In this document: in pieces, positions 1 to 8,370 of the stretch
Layout: every line of letters starts with the position of its first letter
Numbering within the stretch: the first letter of the stretch is position 1
Origin: Flavobacterium aquicola
GTDB taxonomy: Bacteria; Bacteroidota; Bacteroidia; Flavobacteriales; Flavobacteriaceae
Direction of reading: 5' to 3'
Assembly: GCF_003385115.1 (NCBI RefSeq)
Contig: NZ_QUNI01000007.1
Span: 1-64,000, forward strand
DNA length: 64,000 bases
Made by a program: the position numbers and the translations under genes
The notes under the pieces: model-generated
What the model was told of the DNA's origin: nothing
Database searches by the model: none
The model's input: the letters and a program-made list of their open reading frames with translations, nothing else

Positions 1-13
1 ATGATAATTCAAA

Positions 14-86
14 TTTCATTCTCGAATGAAAAAATGAGGGACTTTCAGTCCCTCGTAAAACAAACCTCTGCACTTTCAGTGCAGAG
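14..86. repeat. Array of three tight hairpins
   Basis: Three perfect inverted repeats follow each other. The first is 14-31 (TTTCATTC, loop TC, GAATGAAA), the second 36-54 (GAGGGACT, loop TTC, AGTCCCTC) and the third 66-86 (CTCTGCACT, loop TTC, AGTGCAGAG). The second and third have different stem sequences but share the ACT-TTC-AGT core, so the shape and loop are kept while the stem changes. No reading frame covers them. They could be REP-like palindromes served by a REP-associated transposase, part of a mobile-element end, or the tail of a structured RNA that lies left of the window. The array may continue beyond base 1. Confidence 0.6.
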
Positions 87-302
87 TGGTTTAGTTATAA
101 AAAACTCAAAAAAAGCACTACCCAACTTGAAAAAGCCTCCTAAATAATAAAATGGATAATCAGGAAAACAAAGAGGGATTTAAATGTAAAGTGTTGGTAA
201 TTATTTATCTCAAATGATAAAAATGTTTCTGATTCCCAATAGGTAATTTATTGGATAATTGAAAAAGATTTCTTTGATAAAGTCTCCACTTTTGGAATTG
301 GG

Positions 303-968
303 TTTCATTAATGAGGCATATTGGTTTTTGATGGAGCTTATTTTTCAAATGACATTTGCTTAGTAGTTTGTAAATGCTTTCATTTTGAGTTAATACAACT
401 TTACATAATGACTAATAGAGAACATTTTGAAGAGATCGCTGAAGGTTTTTTGAATCTTTTGAATATGGGAATCAAAATAAAAAGGATTATATCCGATGGA
501 GACAAAGCATCTGTAAAAGCTATTAAAATTTCCTCGCCAAGTCTCTAAAGAATGCTAGGTTCATATCTTACGGATGTATAGTACCTAGAACCCTCAGCAT
601 AGATTTGGTTTTGAACTTAATTAGATTGCCGTTAAAATCCACCACATTTATTCAGAATGTTAAAAGGTAATTATAGCTCATAGAACTGGTCAATGGGAAG
701 GGTAGTATAGGAAGTTCATTAACCAAAAATGATATAATATCTAAACAGGATGGTACTGGTACATCCATAAAAATGATTAGAAGGTCGTCTATCATCTAGC
801 AAGAAGGTATTGTCTTACATCTTCTTGTATTTTGAATGCTGGTAGAATACCCAGATCAATAAATTTTATAGATGTTTCGGATGTTTAGAAGGTAATTTAA
901 ACATTCATAGTAACTTAAGCTTACTTAGTGCAAAGAATTTATTGAAATGGAAAATCAAATCTGTATAG
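303..968 (+). pseudogene. Decayed IS256/mutator-like transposase
   Basis: No intact frame remains, but translated pieces in several frames read like one transposase in the right order. The piece at 321-548 contains FDGAYFSNDICL, then TQLY-like and ISDGDKASVKAI segments, which match the region around the first catalytic Asp and the SDG-H motif of mutator-type DDE transposases. At about 748-900 the fragment WYWYIHK recalls the RYWYTHK motif of the family. At 846-968 another frame gives FGCLEGNLNIHSNLSL followed by a KNLLKW motif and a stop, which resembles the C-terminal FGHLK...HRGLS...KW region. Stops and frameshifts separate the pieces, so the gene is dead. Family assignment is from motif memory, and terminal inverted repeats were not found. 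Confidence 0.55.
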
Positions 969-1955
969 GTTTTGAGATATGCTGACTTCATATGACAGTG
1001 TTACAGTAGATGTTTTGTTGATTTCTTTTTTCAATGCCAATGCATCACTAATTTTTCATCTATAAAATGAAATGCTATTTGAATTCTGTCTTTTGTTATG
1101 GCTGATCTCTTAACTCCTACAAAAGTATTCCTGATGCTGATATGGACCTTTTTCATTTTGTTTTCAGGATATTTACAAGTTATTAAATACAGTAGTTGGA
1201 AATGAATCTCTTTAAGCAAAATATTAGAATAAAAGCTCTAATTTTTTGTGCATTTTATTACATATGAATAGGTGTTATAAAACTTGAATAAAATAATTGA
1301 TCCCTCATGAATCATTTCATTGTGAGAACCTATAATTATTCAAGATAATTTACTACAAATTAATGCTTAGATTATATAAATAAACTATCAGTTGTTTTCA
1401 TGTTTAGAAAGTTTTAATCTCGAGAGTTCGATTAGTTTATATTACACATAAAGTGAATTAATCATCATTTTCATTTTAAACATTAATAATGTGAGAAGAA
1501 TTTATTGAATTAAGATTTTATAATGTTATTATTAATTAAGTACGGGATATTTATCTACTTAATAATCTTTAAAAATCATATAAATAAAATATTTCGTTCA
1601 GGTGGGTGATATTGCTAATTTATTAGTTAATGTATGAAATTTTTGCATAATACTCAGTACTGATATTATTTTAACATTATTACCTATTTTTTATATATTA
1701 TTTATCTTATAAATATGGTCCTATTTTGAATTTGTAATTTTGTAGGTTTATTTAATAAATTAACAATTTAATAACAAATTATTTTACATTTTAAATAATT
1801 GATTTTTAGTTTTTTATATATCTTATGATGTGTTTTTATAATGGAGTATTTCTTGATTTGATGTGTTTTTGTAAAGTTTTTATATTACTGATATTATTAT
1901 TTTTGTCTTATTATTGCTTCAAATTATTAATTAATTAACCAAAATTTTAAGAAAA
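969..1955. other. AT-rich gene-free stretch upstream of the PUL
   Basis: This region of almost 1 kb has no convincing gene. A 62-codon minus-strand frame at 1031-1219 has no recognisable motif and lies next to transposase debris, so it is more likely junk. From about 1230 on, the sequence is very AT-rich, as is common for the long leaders of SusC genes. A TAnnTTTG match at 1898-1905 is listed separately. Confidence 0.5.
1898..1905 (+). promoter_or_regulatory. Candidate -7 element (TAnnTTTG) for the first SusC gene
   Basis: TATTTTTG matches the Bacteroidota -7 consensus TAnnTTTG exactly and lies about 50 bp before the SusC start. The nearest upstream TTTG (1868-1871) is 26 bp away rather than the usual 19-21, so the -33 part is weak and the call is tentative. 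Confidence 0.3.
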
Positions 1956-4900
1956 ATGAAATTAACAAGATTGTTTATTTTTTGTGTTTCTTCATTACTT
2001 TTTACGGTTATCATGCAAGCGCAGGACATAACTATAAATGGAAAAGTGAATGATGAAAAAGGAATGCCTATTCCGGGAGCTTCTATTTTAATAAAAGGGA
2101 CAGCTACAGCTGCTTCCTCAGATTTTGATGGTAAGTTTGAAATTAAAGCACCATCAGACGGTACTTTAACGATTAGTTTTATTGGGTATGGAACTTCAAA
2201 TGTACAGATTGACGGTAGAACTCAAATTACAGTGCAGTTAAAATCTGAATCACAAAATTTGAATGAAGTTGTAGTTGTTGGGTATGGTACTCAAAAAAAG
2301 AGTGTTGTAACAGGAGCAATTTCTTCAATAAAAGCGGATCAGTTATCTCACTTATCCGTTGGTAATACTGCACAGGCATTGCAAGGGCAAACAGCTGGTG
2401 TTACGGTTTTACCTCAGTCAGGTGCTCCAGGAGCGGGGACTAAGATTCGTATTCGTGGTGCTGGATCAAATGGTAATTCCGATCCAATTTATGTTGTAGA
2501 TGGAATGCGTACCAGTAATATTGATTACTTGGATCCAAACGATATAGAGAAGATTGAGATTTTAAAAGATGCTGCTTCAGCAGCAATTTATGGAGCTGAT
2601 GGAGGTAATGGCGTTGTAATGGTTACAACTAAAAAAGGTAAAGCTGGTTCTATGAATGTGTCATTCAGTACGCAATTTGGTTTTCAATCTCTAAGAACTA
2701 AACTGGATATGATGGATGCTAATGAGTATGTTCATTGGATTAATGAAACTAACCCATCTGGAGCTCACCCGAGCGTTACAGAATGGTCTGGTAAAAGAGG
2801 AACTAATTGGGTTGATGAAGCTGCAGAAGACGCTGCGCCTATGTCCCACACTACTCTTCAGATATCTGGCGGGAATGAGGTATCAACATTTATGCTTTCA
2901 GGTAACTTTTTTACTCAAGATGGGCTTTTTGGAGGGGATAAAACCAATTTCAATCGTACTACCGTGAGATTTAACTCTAATCATAAAATTAGTAAGTATC
3001 TTGAAGCAGGTGAAAATTTCTCTTATTCTGTAAACAAGCGTAAGGCTTTCACAGAAGATGATAGTTTCAATGGAGTTATGAATCATGCTATGCTGTTGGA
3101 TCCTACAACTCCTGTTTATTATCCAAGTGGAAGTACTTTGCCTGCGCATGTACAGACATATTTAACTGATAATCGCCCTCTAATAAAGAATGGAAATGGA
3201 GAATATTACGGTCTTTCTCAATATGTTCAGGGAGAAATTGCGAATCCAGTGGGTCAGATTGCTATTGATAATGGTCAAAATGTTGAAACTAAAATTATAG
3301 GGAATGTTTATGCTAATATCAAACCTATTAGCGGACTTGTTATTACTACACGTTATGGTATTGAGCAGCGTTTTACTAATTTTGAGGATTGGAATCCAAA
3401 ATACTGGTGGAATTCACAAAAACAAACCGATACAAATACTAAGACATTCAACCATTCTGAGTTTAAAACTTGGCTTTGGGAAAATTTTGCAACTTACAGC
3501 AAAACAATTGATAAACATGAATTCTCTGGTATGTTAGGAATGTCGGCTCAAGAAACTGAATCTAGTTATTTGAATACTACTACCAGCGGTATGATTAAAG
3601 AAGGTGATACTTGGGCGCAAGTTGGAGAAACTCCTGTAAAAGGTACTGTTGCTGGAAATAAATACCCTACGTCTATGAATTCTTATTTTGGACGTGTTAC
3701 TTATTCCTATGATAATAGATATTTGTTTCAAGCTTCTTTGAGAAATGACAATTCCTCACTTTTTGCACCAGATAAGCGTGCAGGTTATTTCCCGGCGGTA
3801 TCTGCAGGATGGGTGATTTCAAATGAAGCTTTTTGGAAGGTTGAAGCTATTAATCAGTTAAAGTTTAGAGCTTCTTGGGGACAAAATGGATCAACATCTA
3901 ATATTAGTGCTGGTCAATGGAACGCACTTATTACAAAAGATGGTTTAAAATATCCTGATGCACTTGGTAACTATCTTCCTGTTGGAGAGTTAAAAGTTTT
4001 ACCTAATGAAAATATTACATGGGAAACAACTGAGCAGACTGATTTTGGATTTGATGTAAGAGCTTTAGAGAATAGATTAACATTAGGTTTTGATTATTAT
4101 AACAAAGTAACTAAAGATTTATTAACACCTTCATCGCCTCCTCCGTCAATAGGTCAATTGCCACCATATGCAAATGCTGGAGATGTGACTAATAAAGGAA
4201 TTGAAATAGAATTAGGGTGGAGAGAACAAAAGAAAGATTTCGGTTATGGCATAAACTTTAATTTCACTACTATGAAAAATGAAGTTACCTATTTGAATCC
4301 TTTACTTGATAGAGTGAATGGAGCAGAGATTCCAACATTAGGAACTGTTACCGTTTTTGAATTAGGTCAGCCAGTTTGGTACTTTAGAGGATATAAAACA
4401 GATGGTATTTACCAAAATCAGGCGCAAATTGACGCTTACAAAGCAAGTTTAGGTCATGTTACAACTTACAGTCCAGTACCTGGAGATCCAATTGTAGTTG
4501 ATGCAAATGGTGATGGTGATATCAATTCTAGCGATAAAACATATATTGGATCCCCTCATCCAGATTTTATGATTGCTTCAACTATTGATTTAGACTATAA
4601 AGGTTTTGATTTTAAATTGTTTTTGCAAGGTGCTTTTGGAGGTGAAAACTTTATGGCATTATCTAGAACTGACCTTTCTTACACCAATCGCCCATCATTC
4701 TTTTATAATGACAGATGGACTAAAGAAGGAAGTACCAATAGTTTTCCAAGAGCTTCTACATCAGACCCGTATACCTATTCTAGTGATTTAATGGTTCAAG
4801 ATGCGTCTTATGTAAAAATTAAACAAATTCAGTTAGGATATAATTTTAAAAGTGGTTTAATTAAACAACTGGGAATGACAAGCTTAAGATTTTATTTATC

Positions 4901-5042
4901 GTTAGATGATTGGTTTACATTTACTAAGTACAAAGGAATTGATCCAGAGGTAGGAAGTTTTAATAACAACTCTCAGGGTATTGACAGAGGTTTATATCCT
5001 ACAGCTAGCCGTTTTATGACAGGCCTATCAGCAACATTTTAA
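1956..5042 (+). CDS. SusC/RagA-family TonB-dependent outer membrane receptor
   Basis: This 1028-residue protein should form the outer-membrane barrel that imports oligosaccharides with the SusD lipoprotein encoded next to it. A signal peptide covers about residues 1-22 (ending MQAQ). A carboxypeptidase-regulatory-like beta-sandwich follows at about 24-95 (GKVNDEKGMPIPGASI, DFDGKFEI), then the SusC-type TonB box NEVVVVGYGTQKK, the plug domain with the DPIYVVDG and IEKIEILKDAASAAIYG motifs, and the barrel. The segment DANGDGDINSSDKTYIG is a calcium-loop-like motif common in SusC proteins. Length and architecture are typical. The start is supported by the signal peptide and by an upstream context (TTAACCAAAAT, then GAAAAATGAAATTA) nearly identical to that of the second SusC gene at 15086. 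It is the first gene of a SusC-SusD operon. Substrate is inferred only from the neighbouring glucanases. Confidence 0.95.
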   Translation: MKLTRLFIFCVSSLLFTVIMQAQDITINGKVNDEKGMPIPGASILIKGTATAASSDFDGKFEIKAPSDGTLTISFIGYGTSNVQIDGRTQITVQLKSESQNLNEVVVVGYGTQKKSVVTGAISSIKADQLSHLSVGNTAQALQGQTAGVTVLPQSGAPGAGTKIRIRGAGSNGNSDPIYVVDGMRTSNIDYLDPNDIEKIEILKDAASAAIYGADGGNGVVMVTTKKGKAGSMNVSFSTQFGFQSLRTKLDMMDANEYVHWINETNPSGAHPSVTEWSGKRGTNWVDEAAEDAAPMSHTTLQISGGNEVSTFMLSGNFFTQDGLFGGDKTNFNRTTVRFNSNHKISKYLEAGENFSYSVNKRKAFTEDDSFNGVMNHAMLLDPTTPVYYPSGSTLPAHVQTYLTDNRPLIKNGNGEYYGLSQYVQGEIANPVGQIAIDNGQNVETKIIGNVYANIKPISGLVITTRYGIEQRFTNFEDWNPKYWWNSQKQTDTNTKTFNHSEFKTWLWENFATYSKTIDKHEFSGMLGMSAQETESSYLNTTTSGMIKEGDTWAQVGETPVKGTVAGNKYPTSMNSYFGRVTYSYDNRYLFQASLRNDNSSLFAPDKRAGYFPAVSAGWVISNEAFWKVEAINQLKFRASWGQNGSTSNISAGQWNALITKDGLKYPDALGNYLPVGELKVLPNENITWETTEQTDFGFDVRALENRLTLGFDYYNKVTKDLLTPSSPPPSIGQLPPYANAGDVTNKGIEIELGWREQKKDFGYGINFNFTTMKNEVTYLNPLLDRVNGAEIPTLGTVTVFELGQPVWYFRGYKTDGIYQNQAQIDAYKASLGHVTTYSPVPGDPIVVDANGDGDINSSDKTYIGSPHPDFMIASTIDLDYKGFDFKLFLQGAFGGENFMALSRTDLSYTNRPSFFYNDRWTKEGSTNSFPRASTSDPYTYSSDLMVQDASYVKIKQIQLGYNFKSGLIKQLGMTSLRFYLSLDDWFTFTKYKGIDPEVGSFNNNSQGIDRGLYPTASRFMTGLSATF

Positions 5043-5072
5043 TTTTACGACAATTACTATAATTATATAACA

Positions 5073-6602
5073 ATGAAAAGAATAATTTATAAATTATCAA
5101 TTATTACAGGTTTAGTATTGATGCTAACTGCTTGTGACAAAGATTTCTTAGACAAACCATCTTATGGTCTTATAGATGCGAGTGATTATTATAAGACGGA
5201 TCAAGATTTGCAGGAAGGTGTTTTGGCCTGTTATGATGCTTTACAATGGGCTTATGGCACAGACTGGAATTCCATGTTTGTTGTAAGAGCGTTTCCTTCT
5301 GATGAATCACATGCAGGAGGTGGTGACCAAGCGGATCAGCCAGCATACCAGGAATTGGATAATTTCTCATATACAGCAGAAAACAAACCAATTGAACATT
5401 CATTTCAAGGAATGTATTTTGGTATAATGAGAGCTAATGCAATTATTAACATTGCAGTGGGAGATACTCCAACAAGAGTGCATTTGATAGCAGAAGCTAA
5501 GGCTCTGAGAGCTTACTGTTACTTTGAATTGGTTTCAATGTGGGGCGGTGTGCCAATAAGACTGAAGCAAACTACAGGAAGTGAGTTTGCAATGGCAAAA
5601 TCTACACCAGAGGAAGTGTATGCTCAAATACATAAAGACTTAGATGAAGCGATTCCAAACCTGCCTAAAAAGAGTGAGTACTCCGCAGCAATGCGTTTTA
5701 GAATGTCACAAGGTACTGCTTGGGCTTTGAAAGGAAAGGCTTTTTTATATCAAAAAAAGTATGCAGAATCAGCTAAGGCTTTTGATGAAGTGATTAAATC
5801 AGCAGAATACGCACTAGTACCAGATTACTCAAAGATATTCTTAAAAGGACAGGAATTTGGTGTAGAATCTTTATTTGAAATTGGTTATAGTGAAACTGGC
5901 GGGAATGATTGGGGTAATTTTCAATGGGGAGGAAGCCGCGCTATGGAAAATCAAATTAACTGGCAATTGATGGGGCCAAGAGATACTAAATTTGATGGCG
6001 GGGATACTGGACTTGCAGATGGCTGGGGATTTAATTACCCGACTGCTAAATTAGCACAGGCTTTTATTGATGAAGGGGATGTTGTTAGAAGAAAGGCCTC
6101 AATATTATCAGTGGCTGAATTAGAGGCTGAAGGTGGAGAATGGACAGCGGCACCTGGAGAACAATGGGGAATGGATGGCTACTTCAGACTTAAATATGGT
6201 ACATTAACTGCTGAAACTGCAGGACCTGCTACTGCATTAAACTATGGTACAAACATTCGAGCAATTAGATATGCAGACGTTTTATTAATGGCTGCTGAGG
6301 CAAACTTTTTGGCTAGCAATACAGGGGTGGCACAAGGTTATTTAAATTTAGTGCGTGATAGGGTAGGCTTGCCATTTAAAGCTATCAACATGGATGCAAT
6401 TAAAACAGAGAGAAAATTGGAATTAGCATTTGAGGGTTTCAGATTTCTTGATTTAGTTCGTTGGGGAGATGCTGCAACTGTATTGAAAGGCCAAGGGTTT
6501 ACTAAAAACGGAAACTTTTTCGAAGGTAAACATAACTTGTTTCCAATACCAGATACTGAAGTTAAGAATAACAAATTGATGGTGCAAAATCCAAATTGGT
6601 AA
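5073..6602 (+). CDS. SusD/RagB-family glycan-binding outer membrane lipoprotein
   Basis: This 509-residue protein is the surface partner that caps the SusC barrel and binds glycan. It has a lipoprotein signal peptide with lipobox LTAC and Cys21, followed by DKDFLDKPS, where acidic residues after the Cys fit the Bacteroidota surface-export signal. The N-terminal SusD-like segment (YYKTDQDLQEGVLACYDAL) and the TPR-like helical part (EAKALRAYCYFELV, LKGKAFLYQKKYAESAKAF) are followed by the C-terminal RagB/SusD region with ALNYGTNIRAIRYADVLLMAAEA and ERKLELAFEGFRFLDLVRWG. It starts 30 bp after the SusC stop, in the same operon. Two terminator-like hairpins follow before the GH30 gene. The family call is firm; the ligand is unknown. 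Confidence 0.95.
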   Translation: MKRIIYKLSIITGLVLMLTACDKDFLDKPSYGLIDASDYYKTDQDLQEGVLACYDALQWAYGTDWNSMFVVRAFPSDESHAGGGDQADQPAYQELDNFSYTAENKPIEHSFQGMYFGIMRANAIINIAVGDTPTRVHLIAEAKALRAYCYFELVSMWGGVPIRLKQTTGSEFAMAKSTPEEVYAQIHKDLDEAIPNLPKKSEYSAAMRFRMSQGTAWALKGKAFLYQKKYAESAKAFDEVIKSAEYALVPDYSKIFLKGQEFGVESLFEIGYSETGGNDWGNFQWGGSRAMENQINWQLMGPRDTKFDGGDTGLADGWGFNYPTAKLAQAFIDEGDVVRRKASILSVAELEAEGGEWTAAPGEQWGMDGYFRLKYGTLTAETAGPATALNYGTNIRAIRYADVLLMAAEANFLASNTGVAQGYLNLVRDRVGLPFKAINMDAIKTERKLELAFEGFRFLDLVRWGDAATVLKGQGFTKNGNFFEGKHNLFPIPDTEVKNNKLMVQNPNW

Positions 6603-6615
6603 TTTATTATTGTAG

Positions 6616-6648
6616 CTAAAAGCAGTGTTTTTAAAATACTGCTTTTAG
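6616..6648 (+). terminator. Rho-independent terminator after first SusCD pair
   Basis: CTAAAAGCAGT at 6616-6626 pairs perfectly with ACTGCTTTTAG at 6638-6648 around an AT-rich loop, with a short T-rich tail. It lies 14 bp after the SusD stop. Confidence 0.65.
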
Positions 6649-6773
6649 TTTATTACACGTTGATAAAAACTAAAAAATGTTATTTATTTACTTTTTTTGC
6701 AAAAGTGTTTGTAGAGAGTAGATTATATTACATAAAGATTAATTTGAGTTTTGAGTTAAATTAGTTAGGTTTT

Positions 6774-6812
6774 AAATAGCTCATTATCGTAGTGATTATG
6801 AGCTATTTTTTA
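6774..6812 (+). terminator. Terminator or attenuator before GH30 gene
   Basis: AATAGCTCAT at 6775-6784 pairs with ATGAGCTATT at 6798-6807, followed by a T run. The sequence before it (TTAGTTAGGTT) resembles the leader before the hairpin at 20675-20711, so this may be a shared intergenic element and not only a terminator. It lies about 50 bp before the GH30 start, so it could reduce or regulate read-through. Confidence 0.55.
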
Positions 6813-6863
6813 ATTGATGTGATGATTCTAAAAGATTGAAATATAAAAAAGAATAATAAGGCA

Positions 6864-8324
6864 ATGAAAAAAAATGACTTAATAATTATTTTTGTTTGCT
6901 TTTCTTTGTCTGCTTTTTCACAGCAGAAAAGCCAAAAACAAAACATTAAATATACCACATCAAACAAAGAAATTTTAGTATACACTACAGCCGAGAATAC
7001 AAAAAACCGTTTAACCTCTACTGCAAATTTGAAGTTTGAACCTTCTAGACAACCTATAGAAACTGAAATTGCCGTATTTGTTGAACCTGATATCACCTTT
7101 CAGGATTTTATTGGAATTGGAGGGGCGATAACAGATGCAAGTGCCGAAATTTTTGCTCAATTATCAAAAGAAAAACAGGAGGAACTCTTAAATGCTTATT
7201 ATTCTTCAGAGAAAGGAATTGGCTACTCACTATTGAGAACAACCATTCATAGCTCTGATTTTGGGAGTGGCAGCTATACTTATATAAACGAGGGAGACAA
7301 AGACTTAAAAACATTTTCTATTGATCCGGATAAAAAATACCGCCTTCCAATGATTAAAAGAGCTATTGCCATCGCTGGAGGAAAATTATTGACCTATGCT
7401 ACTCCTTGGTCGCCGCCAGCATTTATGAAAACCACTAATAATATGCTTAAAGGAGGAGTTTTGCTTCCTGAGTTTTATCAGGAGTGGGCCAATTACTATA
7501 CTAAATTTATTAAGGCATATGAGAAGGAGGGAGTTCCAATTTGGGGCACTTCAACTCAAAATGAGCCTTTAGCTACACAAACTTGGGAATCGTGTTTGTA
7601 TACTGCTGAAGGAGAGAGAGATTTTATTAAAAATTATTTGGGACCTACTTTGAAAAAAGAAGGATTGGGTGATAAAAAAATTGTGATATGGGATCATAAT
7701 CGTGATTTGATGTATCATAGAGCTAATGTAATTTATTCAGATCCTGATGCGTCAAGATATGTATGGGGCTTAGGTTTTCACTGGTATGAAACCTGGACTG
7801 GTGCTTCGCAAAATTTTGATAATGTTAAGAAAGTTAAAGAAGCTTATCCAGATAAAAATTTAATGTTTACAGAAGGCTGCCTAGAGAAATTTGATGCAGC
7901 AAAATACCAATTTTGGACAAATGCGGAACGTTATGGAATTGCTATGATTAATGATTTCAATAATGGAACTGCTGCCTGGACGGACTGGAATATTTTATTA
8001 GACCAGCATGGAGGTCCAAATCATGTTGGTAATTTCTGTTTTGCACCAATTCATGCCGATACCAGTACAGGAGAATTAATATACACTCCTTCGTATTATT
8101 ATATTGGACATTTTTCTAAATTTATAAAACAGAATGCAAAAAGAGTAAGTTCAGCAGTGAGCAGAACGACTTTGTCGAGTACTTCGTTTATCAATACTGA
8201 TGGCAAAGTAGTAACTGTTATTATGAATGCAACCAACAATCCTGTGGACTATAATTTATTTGTGCATGATTCGAAAGCCAAATTGCAGATTCCAGCGCAT
8301 GGCATTCAAACATTAGTATATTAA
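6864..8324 (+). CDS. Secreted GH30 beta-glucanase
   Basis: This 486-residue GH30 enzyme is predicted to act as a retaining beta-glucanase, probably on beta-1,6 links. A signal peptide covers residues 1-20 (ending SAFSQ). The catalytic (beta/alpha)8 barrel contains GIGGAITDASAEIF, the acid/base motif TQNEP (Glu234) and the nucleophile motif MFTEGC (Glu337). A C-terminal beta-sandwich follows (RVSSAVSRTTLSSTSF...GIQTLVY). Both catalytic glutamates are intact. It is a close paralogue of the gene at 23490-24947, with long identical blocks such as PSYYYIGHFSKFI, which supports internal duplication in the locus. A GH3 gene follows 46 bp downstream. The glucosylceramidase-like annotation often given to GH30 is less likely in this context. 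Confidence 0.9.
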   Translation: MKKNDLIIIFVCFSLSAFSQQKSQKQNIKYTTSNKEILVYTTAENTKNRLTSTANLKFEPSRQPIETEIAVFVEPDITFQDFIGIGGAITDASAEIFAQLSKEKQEELLNAYYSSEKGIGYSLLRTTIHSSDFGSGSYTYINEGDKDLKTFSIDPDKKYRLPMIKRAIAIAGGKLLTYATPWSPPAFMKTTNNMLKGGVLLPEFYQEWANYYTKFIKAYEKEGVPIWGTSTQNEPLATQTWESCLYTAEGERDFIKNYLGPTLKKEGLGDKKIVIWDHNRDLMYHRANVIYSDPDASRYVWGLGFHWYETWTGASQNFDNVKKVKEAYPDKNLMFTEGCLEKFDAAKYQFWTNAERYGIAMINDFNNGTAAWTDWNILLDQHGGPNHVGNFCFAPIHADTSTGELIYTPSYYYIGHFSKFIKQNAKRVSSAVSRTTLSSTSFINTDGKVVTVIMNATNNPVDYNLFVHDSKAKLQIPAHGIQTLVY

Positions 8325-8370
8325 CATAATTAAAATTGAAGATTTTAAGGTCTTCTGAAAAGTAATAAAA

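Noticed and set aside
14..86. CRISPR array reading of the left-edge hairpins
   Set aside because: The units differ in stem sequence and length and there are no regular spacers.
1031..1219. 62-codon minus-strand frame in the AT-rich left part
   Set aside because: No recognisable domain, no leader, and it sits next to transposase debris.
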